DNA of 64,000 nucleotides from Ruegeria sp. SCSIO 43209 (lineage in GTDB: Bacteria; Pseudomonadota; Alphaproteobacteria; Rhodobacterales; Rhodobacteraceae), in NCBI RefSeq assembly GCF_019904295.1, contig NZ_CP065359.1, forward strand, positions 2,815,001 to 2,879,000, written 5' to 3'. The position numbers were made by a program, and so were the translations under genes. The notes beneath the pieces were generated by a model that searched no databases, was not told the DNA's origin, and saw only the letters and a program-made list of their open reading frames with translations. Numbering within the stretch: position 1 is the first letter of the stretch; each line of letters opens with the position of its first letter. Below are positions 53,050 through 60,419 of the stretch, piece after piece.

Positions 53050-53748
53050 TTGCCTGTTGCCGCCGATCAGATTCTCAGAATTCCGCTTTTGCCTGTTCTC
53101 GCCATTCAGGGGATCGCGGTAAGACGCAATGCGCAATTTCTGCCAGAACCGACTGGTCCCCGCCAAGGGCGTGCAGGGCGCGGGCCCAGACTGCGCTTGT
53201 TGATCACTGGGGACAGCTCGGCCGCTGGCGTTGGGGCGGGCACACAAGGCCAGGCACTATCCGGGCAACTGGTCGGCCAATTGGCAAAGCGTTATACTGT
53301 GGAATGGCGGCTTGAGGCGGCCACCGGGCATACCACTCAAAACACAATTGAGCAGCTGCAAGGGCTTTCCGTACAGTTTGATGTAGCCATAACGGCGCTG
53401 GGTGTGAACGACGTGACCCGAGCGGTAAGTAGACAGAGCTTTGAGGACCACCAAGCACGCCTATTGGACCTTCTGACCGGGCCGATGAAAGCCCGGCAGG
53501 TGATCGTGTCTGCGGTTCCTCAGATGGCGCGTTTTCCCGCTCTGCCTCAGCCGCTCGCCTGGTTTTTGGGGCAACAGGCTGCAAGGCTGGATCACGGCTT
53601 GCAGACGGTGGCTGCAGCATATCCGCAAGTTTCACATCTGGCGCTGAACCTGCCCGATGACCCGGCGCTCGCCGCGCCGGACGGATATCATCCAAGCCCC
53701 AAGGCCTATGCAATCTGGGCGGAACAGCTTGCCCAGCTCATTCGCTAG
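53050..53748 (+). CDS. SGNH/GDSL-type esterase or lipase
   Basis: A 232-residue hydrolase with the SGNH blocks: LITGDSSAAGVG (block I Ser), ALGVNDVTRAV (Asn of block III, GxND) and APDGYHPSPKAYAIW (block V Asp/His). A hydrophobic N-terminus (RIPLLPVLAIQGI) could act as a membrane anchor. The start is uncertain: the frame has no ATG, and the TTG at 53050 lacks a clear ribosome site. It is nine bases from the preceding gene, so translation may be coupled. Substrate unknown. Confidence 0.83.
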   Translation: MPVAADQILRIPLLPVLAIQGIAVRRNAQFLPEPTGPRQGRAGRGPRLRLLITGDSSAAGVGAGTQGQALSGQLVGQLAKRYTVEWRLEAATGHTTQNTIEQLQGLSVQFDVAITALGVNDVTRAVSRQSFEDHQARLLDLLTGPMKARQVIVSAVPQMARFPALPQPLAWFLGQQAARLDHGLQTVAAAYPQVSHLALNLPDDPALAAPDGYHPSPKAYAIWAEQLAQLIR

Positions 53749-54650
53749 GCCTGAGACCGTATTTGCCGGATCATCGGGATAGAATACACAATCAACCCGG
53801 CCCAGATCAGGGGGAACGCGATCAATCTTGCCTGATCAATACGCTCTCCGAACAACGTGATCGCGGTGATAAAAATCATCGTGGGCGCGATGTACTGCAG
53901 GATACCCATCGTCGACAGACGCACCAGTTTGGCCCCATTGGCATAAAGCAGCAACGGAATTGCAGTCACCAGCCCCGCGCCCGCAAGCAGCGCAGTGTCT
54001 GACACGGCTGCTCCAAAATGCCCGGCACCACTTGTTCCAAGCCAGGTGACGTAGGCCAGGGCGGGTATCAGTAGAATCAGGACTTCCAACAAAAACCCTT
54101 GGTTGGGCCCGATCGGGAGTGAGCGCTTGAAGAACGCATAAAACCCCCAGCTGAACATTAAGCCCAAAGCCGCCCAGGGTAAGCTTCCCGCCTGAAACAC
54201 CAGTACCAACACCCCCAAAGCGGCCAACCCGACCGCAACCAACTGTGTTCGGTTCAGAGGTTCACGCAGCAATATCGCACCCAACGCAATGCTGAACAAA
54301 GGGTTGATGTAATAGCCCAAAGCCGCGTCCAGCGCATGCCCCGATGAAATCGCCCAGACATAAATCGCCCAGTTCACCGAGATCAGCGCCGCTGTAATTG
54401 CCGCCATACCCAACATTTTGGGATTGCGAAGTGCAGTTTTCAGATCGCCGGTCCGCCCGAGCGCTATCAGCAGCAGCCCGGCCACCGGCACCGACCAGAT
54501 CACCCGATGCGCGACTACCTCGATCGGGCCGATATGTTCCATTGCTTTCATGTAAAGCGGCAGGAAGCCCCAAAGCACATAGGCCATCACAGCCAACGCC
54601 AGCCCTTTGGGCGTATCGGTATTGTTTGGTGGTACGCGGGTGTCTGCCAC
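53745..54650 (-). CDS. rarD: RarD-type EamA transporter
   Basis: A 301-residue inner-membrane protein with ten helices. It opens PKGLALAVMAYVLWGFLPLY, has ISVNWAIYVWAISSGHALDAALGYYINPL and the SWGFYAFFKRSLPIGPNQGFLLEVL signature of RarD (the chloramphenicol-sensitive protein family). Function is transport of an unidentified metabolite. It overlaps the convergent SGNH gene by four bases at the 3' end. Confidence 0.9.
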   Translation of the reverse strand: MADTRVPPNNTDTPKGLALAVMAYVLWGFLPLYMKAMEHIGPIEVVAHRVIWSVPVAGLLLIALGRTGDLKTALRNPKMLGMAAITAALISVNWAIYVWAISSGHALDAALGYYINPLFSIALGAILLREPLNRTQLVAVGLAALGVLVLVFQAGSLPWAALGLMFSWGFYAFFKRSLPIGPNQGFLLEVLILLIPALAYVTWLGTSGAGHFGAAVSDTALLAGAGLVTAIPLLLYANGAKLVRLSTMGILQYIAPTMIFITAITLFGERIDQARLIAFPLIWAGLIVYSIPMIRQIRSQA

Positions 54651-54805
54651 AGCGAGTCTCCGACTGATACCGTGTTTCTCTACGGCAAATCAGATGGGCT
54701 TGGGAACTATCAAAACTGTGAAGCAGGGCATCAAAGTTTCTGATAGGTCGCGCGTTCTGCAGCCAACCTATATGCGAAGCGCTGTCTCACGCTCATGGAT
54801 ATTGT

Positions 54806-54843
54806 TGGCCAGATGAGCAGGTGATCCCTTATTCATCTGGCCA
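54806..54843. repeat. Inverted repeat at the head of intergenic repeat copy C
   Basis: TGGCCAGATGA (54806-54816) is the exact reverse complement of TCATCTGGCCA (54833-54843). The inner arm is the first part of repeat copy C, so a second partial copy may lie head-to-head with it. Confidence 0.55.
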
Positions 54844-54893
54844 CAAATACTCTCGCGAGCGTCGCCCGGTACGGACGGTGGGGCAGAGCCTAC
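54834..54893 (+). repeat. Dispersed intergenic repeat, copy C
   Basis: Begins CATCTGGCCACAAATACTC, and ends GGGGCAGAGCC, as in copies A (41205) and B (42920), but with a diverged middle. It lies beyond the stop of the sarcosine-dehydrogenase-like gene. The rest of the 54651-54908 gap shows no gene. Confidence 0.6.
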
Positions 54894-54908
54894 CACTGTC
54901 GATGTTTT

Positions 54909-57362
54909 CTAGACTTTGACCCGCTCGGATTTCGCATCATACATCGGTTTCAACGACGCCTCTGCCTGGACTTTCACACCACAGACATCGATCTCATAGG
55001 TCGAGGCCAGCACGTCTGCAGGCTTTTCGCCCTCGCAGGGCACATAGCCCAGACCAATGGCACCACCCAGCGTGTGACCATAATTGCCCGAGCTAAGGTA
55101 ACCTACATATTCACCATCGCGCACGATTGGTTCGTTGTGGAACAACAGTGGTTCGGGATCAGTCAGTCTAAACTGGACAAGCCGGTTCTTGGGCCCGCTT
55201 TCCTTTCGGGCCATCACCGCCTCGCGACCGATGAAATCGCTGCCTTTGTCCACTTTGACGGCAAATCCCAATCCCGCGTCGACCACGTGATCCTCGCAGG
55301 TGATGTCATGACCGAAATGGCGAAAACCCTTCTCGATCCGGCAACTGTCCATCATGTGCATGCCGCAGAGTTTCAGGCCCATATCTTGTCCGGCTTCGTG
55401 CAGCGCCTCAAAAACATGACCTGCCATGTCGGACGACACATAGATCTCCCACCCTAGCTCACCCACATAGGTCACCCTGTGGGCGCGAGCGAGACCCATA
55501 CCGATCTCAATCTGTTGTGCCGTGCCAAAGGGGTTAGTCCTGTTCGAGAAATCAGCGGGCGAAACCCTTTCAAGCAATGCACGCGCATTCGGCCCCATGA
55601 CGGCCAAAACGCCCTCGCCAGCGGTGACATCGGTGATAACCACATTGAAGCCGCCTGCATGACGCATCATCCAGGTCTGATCCGCCAATCGGGTCGCCGC
55701 GGGGGTGACGACCAGGTAGGCGGTCTCAGTCAACCGTGTGACCGTGACATCTGCTTCGATCCCACCGCTACGGTTTAGGAATTGGGTGTAGACGATCTTG
55801 CCATTGGGCACTGAATAATCGCCGCCGCCGATATAGTTCATGAATTTCTCGGCATCCGGCCCTTCGACGCGGATTTTGCCGAAGGACGACATGTCATACA
55901 TGCCTACATTTTCGCGCACGGCACGGTGTTCGGCAGCCGAATTCTCGAACCAGTTCTGCCGTTTCCAGCTGTATTGATACTCCCGTTCCTGCCCTTCGTT
56001 GGCAAACCAATTGGCGCGCTCCCACCCAGCCAATTCGCCCATCACGGCACCCTGCTCGATCAGGTGGTGGTGAAACGGTGTCCGGCGCACACCGCGCGCG
56101 GTGGCCTTTTGGCGATAGGGATAGTGGTCGGCATAAAGCAGGCCGAGCGTCTCTTTCGAACGTTCAAAGAGGTACTGTTTGTTGCCCTGAAACGGCTGCA
56201 TGCGACTGATGTCAACATCGCCCAGATCGAACGGTTTCTCGCCCGAGTCCATCCACTCGGCCAGTGCCATACCGGCACCACCCGCCGACTGAATACCAAT
56301 CGAATTGAACCCTGCAGCGACCCAAACGTTATCCACCTCGGGGGCGAGTCCCAAGTGATAGGCATCATCCGGCGTAAAGGATTCGGGGCCGTTAAAGAAG
56401 GTGTGAATCCCCGCCTCGGCCAACATCGGCATCCGATTGCAGGCCGCTTCGAGTATTGGTTCAAAGTGATCGAAATCCTCTGGCAACTGGTCGAATTCGA
56501 AACTGTCGGGGATGCCGTTCATCGCCCAGGGTTTTGCATTTGGCTCAAACGCGCCCAGCAGGATTTTTCCGGCATCCTCTTTGTAGTAGGCACATTCATC
56601 CGGTACGCGCAGCACCGGCAGTTGGGTCAGCCCGTCGATCCCTTCGGTCACGATATAGAAATGTTCGCAGGCGTGAAGCGGCACGTTCACTCCTGCCATC
56701 TTACCAACCTCGTGGCCCCACATGCCCGCACAGTTCACCACCATGTCGCATTCGATATGGCCCGAGGCACTGCCATCATCTGCAACCCAATCCACGCCGG
56801 TGACCTGACGGCCCTGCTTGACGACATCGGTAACTTTCACACGTTCCTTGACGATGCCACCGCGTTGGCGCGCACCTTTGGCCAAAGCCAGTGCAATGTT
56901 TGCCGGATCACCCTGCCCATCGAGCGGCAGGTAGACCGCGCCTTTGACCCCTTCGAGGTTCAGATGGGGATACAGCTCTTGCACACGATCATTGCCGATC
57001 TCTTCGACCTCAACCCCGAAAGCACGTGCCATGGCGGCCTGACGATAGATCTCTTCCCTGCGCTCTTCAGTCAGCGCCACCGTGATCGATCCGCAACGCT
57101 TGAACCCTGTGGCAACGCCAGTTTCTTCCTCAAGTGCGCCATAGAGTTCCTGACTGTACTTGGCCAGCTTGGTCATGTTTGCGGTCGCGCGCAGTTGCGC
57201 AATCAGACCTGCAGCATGCCATGTGGTGCCGCTGGTCAGTTGCTTGCGCTCAAGCAACACAACATCGGTCCACCCTTTCTTGGTAAGGTGATACGCGACC
57301 GAGCATCCGATGACGCCGCCGCCGATGATGACCACACGGGCCTTGGTGGGAAGATCAACCAT
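54909..57362 (-). CDS. Sarcosine dehydrogenase-like FAD/folate enzyme
   Basis: An 817-residue two-part enzyme: an N-terminal DAO/FAD domain (VVIIGGGVIGCSVAYHL; LTSGTTWHAAGL, where the His covalently binds FAD in DMGDH/SARDH) and a C-terminal GcvT-like folate domain from about residue 420 (YDMSSFGKIRVEGPDAEKF; TYVGELGWEIYV). The pattern LTSGTTWHxAGLxxQLR, LEEETG and NGPESFTPD resembles mitochondrial sarcosine dehydrogenase more than DMGDH. It would demethylate sarcosine to glycine and give formaldehyde or methylene-tetrahydrofolate. It is the last gene of the demethylation cluster, 89 bases after the GlxA-type regulator. Confidence 0.85.
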   Translation of the reverse strand: MVDLPTKARVVIIGGGVIGCSVAYHLTKKGWTDVVLLERKQLTSGTTWHAAGLIAQLRATANMTKLAKYSQELYGALEEETGVATGFKRCGSITVALTEERREEIYRQAAMARAFGVEVEEIGNDRVQELYPHLNLEGVKGAVYLPLDGQGDPANIALALAKGARQRGGIVKERVKVTDVVKQGRQVTGVDWVADDGSASGHIECDMVVNCAGMWGHEVGKMAGVNVPLHACEHFYIVTEGIDGLTQLPVLRVPDECAYYKEDAGKILLGAFEPNAKPWAMNGIPDSFEFDQLPEDFDHFEPILEAACNRMPMLAEAGIHTFFNGPESFTPDDAYHLGLAPEVDNVWVAAGFNSIGIQSAGGAGMALAEWMDSGEKPFDLGDVDISRMQPFQGNKQYLFERSKETLGLLYADHYPYRQKATARGVRRTPFHHHLIEQGAVMGELAGWERANWFANEGQEREYQYSWKRQNWFENSAAEHRAVRENVGMYDMSSFGKIRVEGPDAEKFMNYIGGGDYSVPNGKIVYTQFLNRSGGIEADVTVTRLTETAYLVVTPAATRLADQTWMMRHAGGFNVVITDVTAGEGVLAVMGPNARALLERVSPADFSNRTNPFGTAQQIEIGMGLARAHRVTYVGELGWEIYVSSDMAGHVFEALHEAGQDMGLKLCGMHMMDSCRIEKGFRHFGHDITCEDHVVDAGLGFAVKVDKGSDFIGREAVMARKESGPKNRLVQFRLTDPEPLLFHNEPIVRDGEYVGYLSSGNYGHTLGGAIGLGYVPCEGEKPADVLASTYEIDVCGVKVQAEASLKPMYDAKSERVKV

Positions 57363-57451
57363 CCTGATGTCTCCGCTGTCTCAGGTTTTTTGCAAAATGC
57401 CATGAAGGATCGACAAAAAAAGCATCAAAAACGTCATCTCAATCGCGAAAA

Positions 57452-58432
57452 TCACCTATATTCTGCACGTCTTTTTTGACGTCTCAGAACAAACGGAGTG
57501 ACGCCAAAGACGCTTTTGTAAACGGATGAGAATCCGTTTGGAAAGCCGCACACCAAGCCGATTTCCCGCACGCTCATCGTTGTGTTCAAAAGCAGGTTGT
57601 TGGCTTTGGCCAAGCGCATTTCTCGGTAGAATCCGTTTGGAGTGGTTGCGAAAGTTGCCTTGAACTTGCGCTCAAGCGATCTGTTCGACACGTGTAACAT
57701 GTCAACGATCTGATTGATCGGTAACGGTTCTTCGATATTCGCCTGCATCAGCTTGATACATTGATCCAGCTTTGCGTCACCTGTGGCTGTATTCCGAGCG
57801 CCCGAAAACGGCTGCATGGATGAGAAATCGCGGATGTTCTCATGCAGCATGATATCCGCAACTGTCATCTTGGCGGCACCCGAAATGTGCCGCCCAATCA
57901 CCGCCAGTGCCACATCCGTCGTTGCCTCCATTCCCGCGCAGGTGACCACCGAACCCTGTTCGGTCGCAATTGAAAGCTTGGCCTCAAAACGCGCGCCACG
58001 TTCGCGTAAGAAAGAGGCGTTTTCCCAATGGGTTGCCATATGATCAGCGCCGTTTTCATCGATGTACCTGCTTGCCGCTTCGGCCAGCAAAAAGACCTGG
58101 GCTCCCCGGTATGTATAGTCGGGCACGACGCGACCTAAAGAAAGCTCTGGCTGATCCGGATCCGAGTTTCCGATCACAAACAGATAATCCGCATCGGGCT
58201 GCGCAGGTATGGTTTCGGTCGACACCGTCGCGCAACTGCTGCTTTCAACAGGCCCCCCCTTTCGGGACCGGTAAGTGAATGTGAACGGAGGATGCGCGCA
58301 AACCCGGTTGGCCAGGCGCAACACATCGACCAACGAGGCCAATTCAAGCAACACGAAACCGGGTGCAACCAGAATATCGAAATGCTGCTGATCCCGATCT
58401 TTTCGCCGTTCAGGTTTGTTGCGGATCGACAT
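57452..58432 (-). CDS. GlxA-family AraC-type regulator
   Basis: A 326-residue regulator: an N-terminal class I glutamine-amidotransferase-like/DJ-1 domain (FDILVAPGFVLLELASLVDV; DADYLFVIGN; TCAGMEATTDVALAVI) and a C-terminal AraC HTH (INQIVDMLHVSNRSLERKFK, MSVREIGLVCGFPNGFSSVY). This is the group of GbdR, ArgR and CdhR, which sense betaine, dimethylglycine or carnitine catabolites. That agrees with its place between the homocysteine methyltransferase and SARDH-like genes. ATG at 58432 is used; a GTG three codons upstream is possible. Confidence 0.9.
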   Translation of the reverse strand: MSIRNKPERRKDRDQQHFDILVAPGFVLLELASLVDVLRLANRVCAHPPFTFTYRSRKGGPVESSSCATVSTETIPAQPDADYLFVIGNSDPDQPELSLGRVVPDYTYRGAQVFLLAEAASRYIDENGADHMATHWENASFLRERGARFEAKLSIATEQGSVVTCAGMEATTDVALAVIGRHISGAAKMTVADIMLHENIRDFSSMQPFSGARNTATGDAKLDQCIKLMQANIEEPLPINQIVDMLHVSNRSLERKFKATFATTPNGFYREMRLAKANNLLLNTTMSVREIGLVCGFPNGFSSVYKSVFGVTPFVLRRQKRRAEYR

Positions 58433-58441
58433 GAGGCACAC

Positions 58442-59335
58442 TCAAACAATTGTGTGCCCGGCCGCACGTAAACTGTCGGCAAGGGTTTCGATATGATCTG
58501 GCCCAACTTCGCAGCAACCGCCAACAATCGTCGCGCCCTGCGCCACCCAGCCCATGGCATGCTGCGCATAGGCGTCAGGGTCTAGGTCATGACGGCTTTC
58601 CAGAGAGTCAACCGTCGGGGCATCCTTCAAAAAACCGTCTTTGATACCAGTAAAGCCATTGGCATAAGCGCCGAACGGGCGACCCAGCTTTGCGATGATC
58701 TCCAGTGCAGCCGGAATCGCTTCCGGGCGCGCGCAGTTGATCAAAACGGCCTCGGGGGCGTAACGCGCAACAAGCGGGGCGATGTCCTCCAGCGCTTCGC
58801 CTGACCGCAATCGCGTGCCGTCATCATCCATAACCGACATTGCCAGCCAGACGGGTTTGCCGCAATTCTCGGTACCGCGAAGCGCACCTTCGGCTTCCAG
58901 AACCGAGGACACGGTTTCGATCAGGAATAGATCAACCCGGTCTGCCATCAGTTGAGCCAGCTCGGCAAATTTTTCAGCCGCATCGTCTGGGTCGGGATTC
59001 AGATCGGGCCGGTAGCTGGCCAAAAGCGGACCAAGCGCACCAGCGATACGACCGTCAGTTCCCGCGCAAGCCTGCTCGGCCCGCGAAAGAGCAGCCTCGA
59101 TCAGAAGTGGCATCTGGTCTTCGATCCCCTCACGCACCAGCCGCGAGCGGTGAATGGCATAGGTATTCGTGGTGGCAATCGTCGCGCCACTGCGGAAATA
59201 GGCCGCGTGAACTTCGGTCAGCAAGTCAGGTTTGTCGATCATCACCCGCGTTGACCACAAAGGCGTGGGCTGGTCACCGCTGCGTTTCACCAGTTCCTGC
59301 CCGATCGAACCATCTAAAAGCGTAATGTCAGCCAT
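58442..59335 (-). CDS. Homocysteine S-methyltransferase family (betaine-type) enzyme
   Basis: A zinc-dependent methyltransferase of 297 residues. The three zinc cysteines are in LINCARPEA and GATIVGGCCEVGP. The N-terminus reads ITLLDGSIGQELVKR, matching MmuM/BHMT folds. In a cluster with DMGDH- and SARDH-like enzymes, the most natural methyl donor is glycine betaine, giving dimethylglycine and methionine; S-methylmethionine or DMSP are alternatives. A strong AAAGGGG ribosome site precedes the ATG. It starts 13 bases after the oxidoreductase gene. Confidence 0.87.
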   Translation of the reverse strand: MADITLLDGSIGQELVKRSGDQPTPLWSTRVMIDKPDLLTEVHAAYFRSGATIATTNTYAIHRSRLVREGIEDQMPLLIEAALSRAEQACAGTDGRIAGALGPLLASYRPDLNPDPDDAAEKFAELAQLMADRVDLFLIETVSSVLEAEGALRGTENCGKPVWLAMSVMDDDGTRLRSGEALEDIAPLVARYAPEAVLINCARPEAIPAALEIIAKLGRPFGAYANGFTGIKDGFLKDAPTVDSLESRHDLDPDAYAQHAMGWVAQGATIVGGCCEVGPDHIETLADSLRAAGHTIV

Positions 59336-59348
59336 CTACCCCCCCCTT

Positions 59349-60395
59349 TCACGGTATTAATACCAGTTTCCCGGGCAAGGTCTTGGACATAAAATCCTCT
59401 TGCGCCTGAACAATGTCACGCAACGGGTAGGTTTTTGAGATCAAAGGCCTGATCTGACCTGCATTCATCAGCACAACAAGTCGGCCAAAGACTTCGGGAG
59501 GCTGATGGGTGCAGCCATGGATTGTGATGTCGCGCAGATAGATGTCTCGCAAATCGGCGCTGACTATGGGGCCAGCGATTGCACCTGACACCGCATAGTG
59601 CCCGCCGGGTTTCAGCGCCAGTATGAGATCGGGCCAAGCCGAGCCGCCCACCACATCGATGACGACATCGAACATATCCTTCGGCAGTTGCGCATCCCGG
59701 TCAAAGGTTGCCGACGCCCCCTGCGCTTTGACCACATCCGCCTTGGCAGCGCTTGTCACCCCCCAGACCGTCGCTCCTCGTAGCGCCGCGAGCTGGACCG
59801 CGGCGAGGCCCACACCGCCTGAAGCCCCTGTAATCAGCACTGTGTGGCCCGCCGACACACCAGCGCGAGTCAGCAGGTTTTCTGCAGTCCCAAACGCGCA
59901 GGGAATAGCGGCGATTTCCACGTCTGAAAGGGGCGAGGCGGTCACATCATAAAGATCACCCGCGTCGACCAGACAGTATTGGGCAAACGCTCCGTCGATT
60001 TCTGAACCAAGCGCAATAAAACCATGCGGTCTACCTGGCCCCGGGCGTGGCAAGTTGATAGGACAAGTCACGCGTTGTCCGGGCTTGAACGCTGCCCCCG
60101 GTCCAGCCTCTTCGACAATCCCACACAGATCACCGCCTTGGATGCGGGGAAAGTGCAGCGCACCTCCCCACCCGCCGGCATCAACCTGCTGATCTACCGC
60201 ATCCGTCGATTCTGTAACATCCGACGAGTACCAGCCGATCCGCGTGTTGATGTCGGTGTTGTTCACCCCGGCAGCGGCGACGCGCACCAGAACCTGCCCT
60301 GGACCGGGGGTCGGAACGGGGACGTCTTCCCGCCATTCCAACACCTCAGGACCTCCATGGCCAGTCAGATATACGCCTTCCATCTGCCGGGTCAT
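59349..60395 (-). CDS. Zinc-type alcohol dehydrogenase-like/quinone oxidoreductase
   Basis: A 348-residue MDR-family enzyme: a GroES-like N-terminal domain (VPVPTPGPGQVLVRVAAAGV NNTD, typical of the quinone-oxidoreductase group), then the Rossmann domain with TGASGGVGLAAVQLAALRGA for NADP(H). The usual catalytic-zinc cysteine/histidine pattern is not obvious, favouring quinone-oxidoreductase-like chemistry. Its part in the methylamine/betaine cluster is not clear; it may act on an aldehyde or an oxidised by-product. It lies 24 bases after the DMGDH-like gene. Confidence 0.85.
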   Translation of the reverse strand: MTRQMEGVYLTGHGGPEVLEWREDVPVPTPGPGQVLVRVAAAGVNNTDINTRIGWYSSDVTESTDAVDQQVDAGGWGGALHFPRIQGGDLCGIVEEAGPGAAFKPGQRVTCPINLPRPGPGRPHGFIALGSEIDGAFAQYCLVDAGDLYDVTASPLSDVEIAAIPCAFGTAENLLTRAGVSAGHTVLITGASGGVGLAAVQLAALRGATVWGVTSAAKADVVKAQGASATFDRDAQLPKDMFDVVIDVVGGSAWPDLILALKPGGHYAVSGAIAGPIVSADLRDIYLRDITIHGCTHQPPEVFGRLVVLMNAGQIRPLISKTYPLRDIVQAQEDFMSKTLPGKLVLIP

Positions 60396-60419
60396 ATCAG
60401 CGCCTTTCTGTCGTAGGGG

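Noticed and set aside
55926..57479. Long open frame (517 codons) antisense to the SARDH-like gene
   Set aside because: High-GC shadow frame; the opposite strand encodes an FAD/GcvT enzyme over the same region.
59354..59365. Palindrome GGTATTAATACC
   Set aside because: It falls within the last codons of the oxidoreductase gene (Val-Leu-Ile-Pro-stop) and is not placed as an operator.
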